The notes: generated by a model from the sequence alone, not told the origin. A stretch of DNA of 64,000 bases from Piezodorus guildinii (GCA_023052935.1 CM041292.1:84831169-84895168), one strand, 5' to 3'; positions 1 through 10,604 are shown, counted from the first letter of the stretch. A program made the numbers and translations.

Positions 1-844
1 CTGCCAAGTGCAATCATATGTCCGGAAAGTTATTAGTGTGCATCAGAGAAGTGCCCTGCGTGTCGCTCGAGCTTTTCGCACTGTGTCCTACGACGCTGTA
101 TGCGTCATCGCAGACATGCCTCCGATTGATCTTTTGGCAGATGAACGTAGAAGGATCTACCGAAGAAAACAAGAAGAGAAGGATGCTCACTGGGCTTCTT
201 TAGCAAAACAAGAGAGAGTTCATACACTTGATATATGGCAGAGACGCTGGAACGCTTCATCTTGTGGAAGATGGACCTACCGCCTAATTCCCGACATATC
301 GACATGGTTATCCCGGAAACATGGAGATGTAGATTACTATCTCACTCAGCTGCTTACTGGGCATGGTTGCTTCAGAGCGTACTTAGCCCGTTTCAAAATA
401 GAGGAAAGTTCATTGTGCCCATTTTGTGATCCCATAGAAGAAACAGTGGAACATGCATTCTTCTCTTGTTCGGGATTCGTTCGAGAAAGATCGGAGATAG
501 ACGCTAAATTTAGTACAAAAGCATCACCCGAAAATTTAGTCTCCTTGATGATGGCTAGTCAGGAGAGTTGGAGCGCTGCAGCTGATTATGCAGCACAAAT
601 CTGCAGAAAACTCAGAGTACAGGAGCAAGAAAGGAGAGGCGGTGCATCGGCCTAGCCTAAATCAGATGTCCAGTAAAGTAGCTGGCATTTAGCCCTTCTG
701 CCCCCCCATGAAGTAATGCTTGACAGCGGTTCCGTGGGGTGGTAAAGACGAATTGGGAGGTGGTTTTTTAGTGAGTAGGAATCTCACACTGTTGTGTAGC
801 CTGACAGTTGCACTTCGTCTGATGAAAGATTTTTCCCCTACCCG

Positions 845-874
<30 letters not shown>
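1..874 (+). mobile_element. R1-clade non-LTR retrotransposon, 3' end with poly(A)
   Basis: The window opens inside a LINE. The open frame to 655 encodes the C-terminal part of an R1-type ORF2. It is followed by about 190 bases of 3' UTR and a 30-base poly(A) run at 845-874. The poly(A) abuts a piece of an unrelated repeat (875-1005) that starts cacagacc, so the element seems to have landed in the GT/CA tract of that repeat. Some R1-clade lineages (Waldo, Mino) are known to target such simple repeats. The left end is outside the window, so the target duplication cannot be read. Confidence 0.85.
2..655 (+). CDS. R1-type LINE ORF2, C-terminal portion (partial)
   Basis: The frame is open from the window edge to the TAG at 653-655, about 217 codons, with no stop or frameshift, so this copy may be young. 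The motifs are those that follow the reverse transcriptase in R1-clade LINEs: QRSALRVARAFRTVSYDAV, then IDLLADERRRIY, a tryptophan-rich block (DIWQRRWNASSCGRWTYRL) and the YYLTQLLTGHGCFRAYL segment. A zinc-knuckle-like C-x2-C-x8-H-x4-C follows (CPFCDPIEETVEHAFFSC), an accessory nucleic-acid-binding motif in this clade. The endonuclease and catalytic RT domains would lie to the left. The apparent start at base 8 is only the first start-like codon and has no meaning. Clade assignment is by motif reading. Confidence 0.8.
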   Translation, partial: CQVQSYVRKVISVHQRSALRVARAFRTVSYDAVCVIADMPPIDLLADERRRIYRRKQEEKDAHWASLAKQERVHTLDIWQRRWNASSCGRWTYRLIPDISTWLSRKHGDVDYYLTQLLTGHGCFRAYLARFKIEESSLCPFCDPIEETVEHAFFSCSGFVRERSEIDAKFSTKASPENLVSLMMASQESWSAAADYAAQICRKLRVQEQERRGGASA

Positions 875-875
<1 letters not shown>

Positions 876-1005
876 ACAGACCTTTTTGCGGGACTTGGTT
901 ATTTGGACTCAGGAGACCCTAAAACGTGTATTTCCGTTGAAAACTGGAAATCGAAAATTTTCACGATCCCAATACTTCCCCTTACTATATATAGTAAGTG
1001 AAAGT
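875..1005 (-). repeat. Truncated copy of the 0.89 kb ACTTTCACTTAC repeat
   Basis: Read on the minus strand this matches the first 130 bases of the repeats at 25208 and 39565: ACTTTCACTTACTATATA, the GTTTTCAACGGAAATACACG segment, and CCCGCAAAAAGGTCTGTG. It stops exactly where the neighbouring LINE poly(A) begins, so the LINE insertion cut this repeat. Confidence 0.75.
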
Positions 1006-2116
1006 AAAAATGAATTAGTTAAGGTACTTTTATGCATCAGTTTCAACCGAGATTCCTTACCTTTAAGTGGTATTTTGCTTGCTAAAAATGGAAGAGAAAA
1101 AATATATATTTTTTATTGTTTAATGATTTTTCGTTTTCCGAAAAGGAAAATCCTCTGCATAGACGGTAACATACTTTGCAGTTTGTGTGACGATGGTGGC
1201 TTAGGAGAAAGTGGTTTGCTCGGTTCAGAACTGGAAATTTTGACTTGAAATACGCATAGCACTTGGGTCGTCCTTCAACTGTTGATGAATACCAAACTCA
1301 AAACATGTAATAGATCAAAATGGGACATACATAACTGATTAAAATATTTACAAGAATATAAAGTTTTTATTGAAATCACTAGTAAAAACGTTACGGACTT
1401 ATTTTAAACTCCAATACTTTCATTATCATGGTACTCTTTTCGACTAAAAAACGAAAGCTTCCCTTACAAAATAACAGAAGTTCCTCCCACATAATCTGTC
1501 AATAGTTGGTAAACTACTAACAGCGCATTTTGAGGTAACAGAGCTTCAGGAACAACACAAATAATAAAATATTACTCAAACTTACCTTATTTGAAATACA
1601 AAAAAAAAGAAAAAGCATTTTATAAACGTTTTATAAAAAAATAAACGTTTTATGATCCTCCGATGTCAAATAACTAAGTCTGTTAAAAAGTTCTGTGTGT
1701 GTATGTGATGAGAATATAGAAAAGTACGGCGGAACTGAAATTATTAGGTTATTTATATAAATACCTATACCTACGATTTTATAGGACTTTTTCACAAAAA
1801 TAGACTTCCCGGAAGTTCTTTATATTATCATTAAATTATATTCCCAGGAGCGGCTGGATATGTTATGATTAAACTTCTCGAATTAATTTATAATTAAATG
1901 AAATATTAAGTGTATTAGTTTCATTTTCAATTAAAATAGTCTAATTGTGGTTAATGGCTAAATTTTCAAAATGTCTTCATCTCAAGTGCTATTAATTTGT
2001 TTTATTCAAATAATGAAACGTTTCTCTTTTATAGTAGTAATGAAATATGTATAGATAAGAACTATAAAAGCATTTTATATTCAATTAAAATTGAAATAAA
2101 GGTAAATATATTTACA
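1006..2116. other. Gene-free A+T-rich DNA with a decayed repeat copy
   Basis: No coding signal is seen. Bases 1655-1835 resemble the middle of the 0.89 kb repeat: caaataactaagt, then aaaaagttctgtgtgtgt, a cggaactgaaatt segment and the cttcccggaagttctttata segment, at much lower identity than the two full copies. This suggests an old copy. The rest is unassigned. Confidence 0.4.
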
Positions 2117-2330
2117 GAAGGAATTAGTCCGGGTGGCGGTCATTAAATGAAACAACTGAATAGTTTCAACTATTTCGCCAACGTTTCGACCCCCATTGTG
2201 GGTCATCATCAGGGCGTCTGGTAGGCGAGTGGAAACCTCCACTTGTCGGTCCACTATTCAGTTGTTTCATTTAATGACCGCCACCCGGACTAATTCCTTC
2301 AGTAATTCTCAACGGTCAACTAATTATATC
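2117..2330. repeat. Palindromic repeat with central hammerhead-like core (family alpha, copy 1)
   Basis: Two perfect 48-bp inverted arms (2117-2164 and 2253-2300) flank a centre that reads on the minus strand at 2176-2216 as CGCC-CTGATGA-T-GACCC-loop-GGGTC-GAAAC-GTT-GGCG. That is the order of a hammerhead ribozyme core: a CUGAUGA box, a pairable 5-bp stem II, GAAAC, and a 4-bp stem I (CGCC/GGCG). One extra U sits before stem II. The outer sequence attctcaacggtcaactaat at 2306-2325 recurs inverted at 3944 and 63761. Hammerhead motifs are known from Penelope-like elements and retrozymes, which is the likely relationship. Confidence 0.75.
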
Positions 2331-3169
2331 CACAGATATATTTACAGTTTAACGATTTAAAAAATAAAAATAGCAACATTGAAATATTATAAGCATTAAA
2401 GCTAAAAGTTAAGGTTTAAAAAAAAAATTATCAAACATATATTGTTATTGATGGTAACGGATAGTGATTTTTGTCTTAACAACTTCTATTGATGTATTAC
2501 TTAATCTCAATCAAATGTAAGAGTCTTTACAAATTGAAAAGTTAGTTTTAAATAGGGAGTTAAGAGAAAGTAATGAGATGCGCACTCCAGATTTTTTTTG
2601 TGTATTTAAATGTTAGCACAATTATAAATACAAGAAATACGGTCTATAATTTAGTAACAGGTTATAGAGTCATAGACGTGCTAGTTTATAGCGGAGGATG
2701 AAAGGCCTGGGAGTAGCGGTGCGGTGTAGTGAATACCTGCCGTGGGCGTTTGGGTGACTCATCCTTACCTGGCACCCAGTCTCGCTTCCTTAGGGTAAAC
2801 TTGGCTTTTTTCTTCATCTGACCATATAATTCATGTTTAGTTTTTTACCTATTATTGTTTTTTCCTCTCTTGTCCTAGTAGAACACAGTCACACAGTGCC
2901 TCTCATAGTATTAATAAAACTTTAAAAGACAAATCATTTAACTGTTCGATTAAATTTGATTCTTAAGATATGTTTAAATAAAGTAACAAATTACTAGCTG
3001 CTTGTCAATGTGGCTTCGTCAATTATAACATTCATGTTTTAGTTGAAAATGGCAACTGACTAAATGTATCAATATATTTATTAATTAGTTTCAAACAAAG
3101 TACAAAATTGTAAATGCATTGCTTGATTTTATAAAGTCTGCGAGGAAAATATATATATTTTTAAACTTC
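2331..3169. other. Gene-free stretch with one G+C-rich patch
   Basis: This is A+T-rich with no convincing exon. A short G+C-rich patch at about 2690-2815 (cctgggagtagcggtgcggt and following) stands out in base composition. It may be the remains of a SINE or LINE end, but I do not recognise it. Confidence 0.3.
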
Positions 3170-3686
3170 TTTATTTAACCTTCCTTTATGCTGATGTGGC
3201 TAATCGGAAGATGCTACAGTGGGAGTCCTAAATTTTGCCTACCCAGGATTAATTAGAATAGGGAATCTTTAACGCCTGACATCCCACAGGCTTGGAACCA
3301 CCTTATACGTTCCCTCCGAAGAAGAGCATAACTAAGGATTTTTTACTACCATTAAAAAATTCTTAGATCATCTGCGGTGACATAAAACCTGTTTGACAAG
3401 GGTTGAAATAAGTGAAATATGTTTTTGGTTTATTTTCAATAATGACCCTTTGCAACCGACCAAAAAAAAAATTACAATTCCTCAAAATTTGAGAGCTCAC
3501 GTCTCAAGATGCGTAGAATCCGAATAACGAATAAAAAAATATACCTTTTAACGTCCTCTCCGAAGGAAAGCATAATTAAGGATTTTTTACTCCAATTAAA
3601 AATTCCTAGGGCCACCTGCGGGCTTGAACCCGTGACCTTGGGCGTATGAGGCTGTTATGCTAACCACCATGCTACAGGTAACCCCA
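3170..3686 (-). mobile_element. tRNA-derived SINE (family 1), interrupted copy
   Basis: Two parts of the same SINE lie in the same orientation. 3170-3378 is the 3' body, and 3545-3686 repeats some body and adds the tRNA-like head. Read on the minus strand, the head has an A-box-like TAGCATGGTGGTTAGC and a B-box-like CGGGTTCAAGCCCG, the internal RNA polymerase III promoter pattern. The 165 bases between them include cgaataacgaataaaaaa, also found near 47920, so they look like a later insertion or a junction of two copies. Confidence 0.7.
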
Positions 3687-3699
3687 AACTTTTTATTTT

Positions 3700-3925
3700 A
3701 TTTTTTTTGTTTATCGGCCTCTACCCTTAAGGGTCATTGGCGTGATCAAAAGAATCATATTCGGTGATAATACCTTGCAATTTTTATAAATTTCATTAGC
3801 GTGGCTATGTTTTTTTCTCCATCTTGAAGTATTTCTTTAGACAACCTTTATCCTCGATTAATCAATAGTATACACTTAATTAGCAAGTGCTGCACAGTTT
3901 GTAGTGTATTGCTACCTTTGAAATA
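3700..3925 (-). mobile_element. I-like LINE 3' end, decayed copy
   Basis: The minus-strand translation gives TVQHLLIKC, then DGEKNIATLMKFIKIA, and ends with RI and a stop at 3755-3757. This aligns with the C-terminus of the LINE end at 57240-57700 (LTISHILEEC ... ILSDNENNISALFRFLKK ... NKI stop). Downstream, the non-coding segment gtttatcggcctctaccctt and gggtcattggcgtgatc resembles the 3' end of that copy as well. One in-frame stop is present, so it is a relic. Confidence 0.55.
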
Positions 3926-3940
3926 TAAATTATAGTGGAA

Positions 3941-4137
3941 ATAATTAGTTGACCGTTGAGAATAACAGGAAGGAATCAGTCCGGGTGGCTGTCAGTGAAT
4001 GAAACAACTAAGTAGTTTCAACTATTTATTTTCTGCCAACGTTTCGGGGTGTGGGTCATCATCAGGGTGTATTGTGGGCGAATAGAAACTACTTAGTTGT
4101 TTCATTCACCGACCACCACCCGGATTAATTCCTTCCA
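3941..4137. repeat. Palindromic repeat, family alpha, copy 2
   Basis: This has the same plan as 2117-2330: outer ataattagttgaccgttgag, arms containing gaaggaatcagtccgggtgg facing ccacccggattaattccttc, and a centre on the minus strand with CTGATGATGACCCACA and CGAAACGTTGGC. Here stem II has decayed (GACCC faces CCCCG) and the arms carry several mismatches, so this is an older copy. Confidence 0.65.
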
Positions 4138-4215
4138 GAAATATAAATTAATAAGCATTGAAAATATAATTAAATCATATCATATAAAAAACATATTCCA
4201 CTTCGACGAGACTCT

Positions 4216-4268
4216 TGTCCCTACAGTGGGAGTCCTAAATTTTGCCTATCCAGATTTAATTAGGATAG
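4216..4268 (-). mobile_element. SINE family 1, short internal fragment
   Basis: The run acagtgggagtcctaaattt, followed by tgcctatccagatttaatta, matches the inner 3' body of family 1. No head or tail is present. Confidence 0.5.
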
Positions 4269-4422
4269 CAAATTCTTTAACTCATTTCAAAGAATAAATT
4301 GTGTTCAATAATGTACTTGCCGCTATATTAACGATCTCTTGCCAACTTTTTAATACTTTGAATATTATGCTCTCGTAAAACATCTGTGGTGAGGGCTAGA
4401 AGCCAAAAACTGATCAAGATAT

Positions 4423-4701
4423 GGATCACCTGTAGCATGGTGGCTAGCATAACAGCCTTCTATGCCAAAGGTCAGGGGTTAAAACCCGCAGGTAGTCTTA
4501 GGATTTTTTAATGGGAGTAAAAAATCCTTAATAATGCCGTTCTTTGGAGGGGACGTATAAGGTGGTCCCGAGCCTGTGCGATGTCCGAGTACTCGTTAAA
4601 GATCTTTATCCTAATTAAACCTCGATAGGAAAAATTTAGGACTCCCACTGAAGCTTCATCCGATTAACCACAGCAAAGCGATGTTAAATTAACAAACAAA
4701 C
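4423..4701 (+). mobile_element. SINE family 1, near full-length copy
   Basis: The tRNA-like head starts at 4423 (GGATCACCTGTAGCATGGTGG), with an A-box-like TAGCATGGTGGCTAGC and a B-box-like GGGTTAAAACCC. The body runs through ggattttttaatgggag and ttaggactcccactg, and the copy ends in an AACAAACAAAC-like tail. Sequence drift in the head suggests it can no longer be transcribed well. Confidence 0.75.
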
Positions 4702-4709
4702 AAGCTGGT

Positions 4710-5590
4710 CGAGATACACCGCTCTAGTCAGCAAACGTTTTACCTTTGAGAGTGTTTTAGAGGAACTGGATTAAGTCGGCAGTGGTAGTGGATAATGCAA
4801 GGTCGTGAGAATATGGTGGATGTAATAAAAATATCTCAGCCAAATGTCACTAATTTATTGTTATTGATGATTGAGTGTGGTCTGGCGTAGTTATAGTGGA
4901 CCTTTGCGATTAACTATTTCAGGACATTTCTATCGCAAGCTTGGTCTAGTTTCGTTAGCTGCGAGCAGTTTATCTTCGAATCAATCGTTTTTCCTTGTGA
5001 TAACAAATCGTAAAATAGCACGCCACGATAATCCTACCATATAGAGAGCAAAATATTTTTTGGATGTTCGGGATGGCATTAATTGGCTCATCAGCAGTTG
5101 TCCACGATCTCCTACTAACGAAAATGTCCTATATGATCCATATTTCGTCACCGGTCCACTATAAGTTTGAGAAATGGGTCTCTTCGAGACTGTTCAGAAG
5201 AGAGTAACAGATTGTTATTCCGTTGGCCAGGTTCGCTTAAATCAGTTTGTGTGAAATACAAACATCGAGGTGTGACATCTAGTCAAACTATTTTAAATGG
5301 TTTTGAACGGTCCCAAAACCTATTTATAGGGTCTCCGCAATTTCTTTTACTTTTAGCGACTGTTCTTGTTCGATTTGAGCCTTGATATCTCTCGAATCAA
5401 CCTCGGTGAACCGACCACTGCAGTGTGCATCTTCGAGACGTATCAGGAACGAAACTTGGAAAACCATTTTTTGAGTAGAACATTCCGACAAGTATCGTCC
5501 CCGAATATCTTACATATCTTTAGGTGAGCCTCCAAAGCTCGCTTGCCTTTTTAGAAATAAAAAAGTAAAATGTGTCGAAAATGCACTTAA
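4710..5590 (-). pseudogene. Decayed mariner-family transposase
   Basis: The minus strand, read across several frameshifts and stops, follows a mariner transposase nearly end to end. The N-terminal region gives EAHLKICKIFGDDTCRNVL and KKWFSKFRS. Then come the SGRPVEVDSRDI-like linker, WVPHKLT, a GITICYSLLN segment, WWDYRGVLFYDLL with GKTIDSKI, LDQALDRN, HYNYARPHS and finally HPPYSHDLALS. These are family landmarks in order, including the normally catalytic regions that the short mariners at 27594 and 55751 lack. It is a separate, older mariner lineage and cannot be active. Terminal inverted repeats were not identified, so the limits are approximate. Confidence 0.7.
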
Positions 5591-5902
5591 TCCTTTGAAA
5601 TATTCAATACGCTGTAGAACAAACAAAAATAATTTCGATAAAACTAAACATAACAATTTACATGAGTGGACTTAGACATTTACGATATTTATTGTTATTG
5701 CCGGATAAGTAAAAGAATTGGAGATATTTGAAAACGATTCGCACAACAACTGATGGATCCAACCAATATATAAAAATCCAATAATTACAACAAGTGTTTA
5801 GACTCAAATTTTTTTTTTTTAATTTTATAAACATTTTTAAGGGAATTCTTCTAATTTTATTAATTAAGTCAATTAACATTTTATAATTACGAATGAAACA
5901 CT

Positions 5903-6205
5903 AGGTCATCTGAGTGTAGTGGATAGCATAACAGCTTTCTATGCACAAATTCACGGGTTTGAACCCAACAGATGGTTCTAGGTTTTTTTTTTTTTTTAAG
6001 AGAATAAAAATCCTGTTATACCATCCTTCATTGGGAACCTAAAATGCTTTTTAAAATAAGAAAGTGAAATGGAGGTTCCAAGTCGGTGGGATGTAAGATA
6101 CTCCTTAAACATCACCATCTTAATTAATTCTGAATAGGCAAAATTCAGGACTCCCACTGTAGAATCAGCCGATTAACCACAGTTGCATAAAAGTGACGAT
6201 ACATT
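5903..6205 (+). mobile_element. SINE family 1, diverged copy
   Basis: The head begins aggtcatctgagtgtagtgg and carries a B-box-like CGGGTTTGAACCC. The body contains caaaattcaggactcccact and agaatcagccgattaaccac. A poly(T) run and small insertions disturb the first part of the body. Confidence 0.65.
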
Positions 6206-8308
6206 TATGAACAACAATTAAAAACGAATTAAACACATTGAGGGTTGATTGTTGGTTACATAAGACAAGTGGTTTAACTACTCCCTAGTGAACAGAAAGA
6301 CCTTCTGGTTAATAAAGGTGATGGATCCGTTCATAAATTTGGTATGATAAACAAAATTTTATTATTCTATCTTAATCAGTTTTTAATTTAGAGCCTAACT
6401 TTGAATTTTTGATAACCTTGGAGCTCCCACTGAAGCTGGCTTACTCAAAGAAATAAAATGGTACTATGATAGTTATTTTTCAATTGTATTATTTAGTTAT
6501 TTTTAATTGTAACTCCTAAAAATGAACGATTTTAGAAAAAGGAGAATCTTCCGGCATTGCAGATTTTAGTGGAGAAAACATGGTTTTAAGGCTATTTTTT
6601 AATCAATTAGTATGAAAAATTATGATTATTTGAACAAAACTATGAATAATTGATCCATGATACATCAATAATTTTGAAAAACAAATATCATGTATAAAAA
6701 ATGTAAAGCAAAACAACTTGTTAAGAAAAACAACTTAATTATGGACCAAAGGTCGAACATCATTTAAAAAAAAACAAATTTTATAATACATACCATTATA
6801 TTAATTCCCATGTAAAATAATAAACATGATGGTCATTTAACCTGCTTAGTAAAAAAAATATATATATGTTTCAAATTAATATAAATTTTACCTAAGCCAT
6901 GAACTTTCAAGAAAAAAAAAATTATGAGCCAAAAGCAATTAGTTAAGCAATATAATCACTTTTGCTCAGTAATTATAATGACACTAGCTACAATAAATAA
7001 TAATAAAAATAATGGGATTTCAACTGGTTAATATTCTAAAAAAATATATTTCTATCTTGGAAAATATTGAAAATGTACCATAAAATATGATGTTCCAATA
7101 AAAAAAATATAATGAGCCACGAGCAATGAGTCAAGCAAAAGCATGATTTGTTTTTAGGAATTATGTTGGTACTAGCTACCATACATTATTATAATTTATT
7201 GTAGCTAGTTAGTAACTTATTGATTTTGGTTCACATATTACATTACAATATTTCCAACAAGTTAAAAATGTATTTTTAAATATTCAGCTGATGAAATACC
7301 ATTATTTTTATAATAATGTGCTAGAAGACAGTCAAATTGATTTTATTACATTAATAGCGATATTCCACGCTTGGCTTGTGGATATTTCATTTTGTGTTTT
7401 TGTGTACATTTAGATATTCACTTATGGTAAGAGTAACTATAATATGTATACTTCGCCATGTGTCAATCAGTTACTCGTTTAACTATCTTTATGTACAACA
7501 AATAAAGATCTAAATAGTAACAAACCAGAAAAGCAAGGCCCATCCATAATTAGTCAATATGTTTTAGCTTTTATGAAAATGTAATTGTTCTATTTCATTG
7601 CAGCTTACTTGCACCATGAATGCAAATTAATCCAATTTGTGGATGAAGCAATCCACCGGATAATAACTTTTATTTTTAGGTTTTAGAAATAAGTTTCTCT
7701 ATTTTCAAATAGCAAAATGTTTTTTAGTCCCTTAAATTTTTTTTTTAAAAACCAATTAATGTTAAATGTGTTTCAATAAGAACCTACTAATAAAACATGG
7801 ATAAAAATGTATTTAATATTAATATATTGGATGTAAATTAAGTATCTTTATCTTTGATGCTCTTGTCATATTTAGACGATTTTGTTTTAGATTAATTAGA
7901 CAATTTGATTATCTTACAAATGAGTACTCATAGGGAATGTGTAGTTTTTGAGTTATTTGATCATTTTATTATTTTTTCCAAACATAGCCTTGTTGCACAG
8001 TAAGGGTAACTCCCAGGAAAAATTTAGCTCCACAACCATAGTAATTTTTGAGGTAATGCGATGACAAGAAAATTTAAAGAATCGGTACTTTCATTAAAAA
8101 ATATAGAAATAGCCCTTAAATTAAATGAATCAAAGTAGTTGGGTTAAAAATGATTATAATTTAGTAATATTCTTTTATATTTTTATAATACTAAAGTGTG
8201 GAAGAATATAACTAACAACATCAGCCTAACTTTGGCTAATTTACAATAAGTACAAAAAATCTACACACTTTAAAAAATTAAGCAAATTTCAACTTCACAA
8301 TAGGAATA
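6206..8308. other. Gene-free A+T-rich intergenic DNA
   Basis: I see no exon-like reading frame, recognisable transposon domain or strong inverted repeat in this 2.1 kb. It lies downstream of MRPS21 and may include its 3' UTR. A minor SINE-like snippet (gagctcccactgaagctgg) is at about 6421. Confidence 0.4.
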
Positions 8309-9039
8309 TTAAATACATCCTGGAAATGGATCAGCTCTATTCTTTCTCATGATAAATTGCATTTTTCTAGTCATGTCTTCATTATAGATAGCTTTGCATT
8401 TTTCATAGTTAATTCTTCTCCTTTGCTGAAAAACAACAACAAAATATTTATTAATTACCACAATATAGTCCTCAACACACATCAATTGAGTGGTTTAGTT
8501 ATTTTAACGGTATGAAAGATGACACAAATCAATCAAGCTTTAAAACAGGACAATGAGGGCAGCTAATATGTGGCAGGAAGATGAAAATAGTGGAGATAGA
8601 TTCAGAAGGTGGTCCGTGTGGGAGACTACTTCCACACCTAAGGGAACTAAAGAGATAATTAAATTAGAATTCATAAGGCTTAATAACAGTTATTTGCTGT
8701 TTTATGAATGTGCCTTAAATAAAACATTTTGATTGATCATTTTTCCGAAGTCACAGTACTTTTTACTGTTAAAGATTCCTTGATTTCATGTGGTCTTATA
8801 GTGGTTTTGTCAATATTAGAATAGGATAATTTATTTACCAAAAAATAACATAAAAAATATCAGTATTGCCTAATATGATAAATAAAAATGAATATTTTTT
8901 AAGATATATTTAATTAATCAAGTGTTCTGGAGCCTACAAGAGTAGTAAGATGCATCCTATTTGTAAAGAAATTCGAAAAATTATGAGAGGAGACACATAC
9001 AGACTATAACTAATAATAATTATGATAATGATATATATA

Positions 9040-9092
<53 letters not shown>

Positions 9093-10106
9093 TATATATA
9101 TATTATTGAGGATGTATAGTCGACTGTAGAAACTATTATAGGTGGAATAGTCAGGAATCAGTCTGCAAACTCTCAGCAGTTTATGCTTGGACATGGCTTA
9201 GTAATGCCTGATGATGGCTCACAAGCTTGGGCCAAAACGTTGGCAAAATTAAAAACTTTTCAAAAAATGACTGATTCCTGACTATTCCACCTATATAGTT
9301 CTACAGTCTATATACATCTCATATATATATATTATGTAACAGAATATACTTAATTCATTATAAGAATTTAAAGTAATGTACAGGGAAGATTGATTCATAT
9401 AAATGAGTTGAAGAGAAAAGCTTATGAGCTCGTTTCTTTTAATATTAACAAGAGTTTCTATTTAAAAATAAAATAAAAACTTGAAATGATAAAACACACA
9501 TTATAACTAAAACTGGAAGGAATGATTAAGATATCTAATTAAGTAATAAAGAAGGGAACGTTTTTTGAAATAAACCTTTCATAATGAAATGAAAGGGATT
9601 TTTAAAAACAATTTTCAACTAGATGTTTTGTTAAAACAGCAACAAAAATAAAAATAGGTTAAATAATCTAGTATAAGTAATCTTGATATAACAATATATA
9701 TTTTATTTTAGAAATTGTATAAATTAACTATCTTATACAAAATAAATAAAACTAAAATACTAGAACATACTTGGAAAAATTTCATATTGAAATTACCAAG
9801 TGTCATAATCTTAAGCCTCGGTTAAGATTATGACACTGACTAAAATATTATTGTGAACTCTTTATTACTTACTTGAAATGGTTTTTCATAGTATCTTGTT
9901 CGTCGATACTGGTCCAAAATTCCTTCTTTTCCTAATATTCTAAAACAAAGGTAATTTTTTTTTCACTTTTAAGTAAGATTTGTTTTATCTTGAAAGGATG
10001 TGTTTTAAAAAAAAAATTACCTATTTAAAATTCTAGCAGCTTCATCAACATTTCCATTCCTGACTAAAACTGTTCTGGCCAAAAAAGGGATGTGGTTATT
10101 AGGCAT
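8309..10106 (-). CDS. MRPS21: Mitochondrial ribosomal protein S21 (bS21m), three exons
   Basis: This encodes a small-subunit protein of the mitochondrial ribosome. Coding exons on the minus strand are 10106-10021, 9939-9873 and 8425-8309, with GT/AG introns; exon phases join cleanly to 90 codons, 89 residues (human about 87). The start MPNNHIPFLARTVLVRNGNV matches the family N-terminus, exon 2 gives ILGKEGILDQYRRTRYYEKP, and exon 3 gives NYEKCKAIYNEDMTRKM and the highly conserved end FIMRKNRADPFPGC. The basic, arginine-rich middle is the rRNA-binding part. The second intron (1.4 kb) holds an AT microsatellite and a hammerhead-like palindromic repeat. The gene is head to head with the F-box gene at 10605. 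The exons are too short to stand out in simple ORF scans. Identity is firm; exact UTRs are not known. Confidence 0.93.
9029..9106. repeat. AT microsatellite
   Basis: This is an almost uninterrupted run of AT/TA dinucleotides with a few TTA breaks. It sits in the second intron of MRPS21, directly beside a palindromic repeat. Confidence 0.9.
9107..9320. repeat. Palindromic repeat with hammerhead-like core (family beta, copy 1)
   Basis: The outer arms are inverted: ggatgtatagtcgactgtag faces ctacagtctatatacatc, and ggtggaatagtcaggaatca faces tgattcctgactattccacc. On the plus strand at 9206-9244 the centre reads GC-CTGATGA-T-GGCTC-loop-GGGCC-AAAAC-GTT-GGC. The 5-bp stem II is pairable (one G-U) but differs in sequence from family alpha. 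The conserved G of GAAAC is replaced by A, so catalysis is doubtful. It sits in an MRPS21 intron. Confidence 0.7.
9799..9837. repeat. Perfect 16-bp stem with 7-base loop
   Basis: The arm agtgtcataatcttaa is followed by the loop gcctcgg and the exact reverse complement. It lies in the MRPS21 intron 30 bases downstream of the exon 2 donor. It may be the remnant of a short palindromic element or a structured intron segment. Confidence 0.7.
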
Positions 10107-10521
10107 TTTAAGTAAGTCTCATTGAGCACTTTACCAAGTACGGAATTATGATAAGTAGTTTATACTATATAGTAATTAAGTAGTGGCCACTGATTACAGA
10201 AAGTAATAACCTAAACCAGGAAGGTTACACTTGTGTTACTGATGTGTTTGGTTTGAGCTAAGGCATTGTTTTGTGTTTAGCTTAACTGGCTTTATATAAG
10301 TGATTCATAGTATTTCAATTCATGGTTAAAAGTCCTGTCTTGACTTTTATTTTATAATAACGCTTTTATTGTCAGAATATAATATAACTTTTAAATATTA
10401 ATCTTTTTATTTCATTTCATGAACTAAAACTTTCATCTATCATCATGTTATGTTTTTTTGTTCTCATGCAATTGCAATAAAACGTTAATAAAACGACTGA
10501 CAAAGTTCTGGAAGTATTCAG
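10107..10521. promoter_or_regulatory. Shared upstream region of the divergent MRPS21 and F-box genes
   Basis: The two start codons face away from each other about 500 bases apart. A 5' non-coding exon for the F-box gene is inferred to end at 10521 (ttcag/gtaatg donor), with an 82-base intron to the tttttag acceptor at 10603, one base before its ATG. No TATA box or other motif can be named with confidence, so the promoter call rests on position alone. Confidence 0.4.
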
Positions 10522-10604
10522 GTAATGTTTTAACACTTATTTCTACATAGTTTTGTTAATTGAATGAGCATAGATGACATTTCAATGATTTTCTTATTTT
10601 TAGG

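Noticed and set aside
3600..3686. tRNA gene suggested by A- and B-box-like sequences (also at 4423, 37648, 46500, 52700, 55050)
   Set aside because: The heads are attached to repeated SINE bodies with tails, occur many times, and lack a clean anticodon stem, so they are SINE promoters and not tRNA genes.
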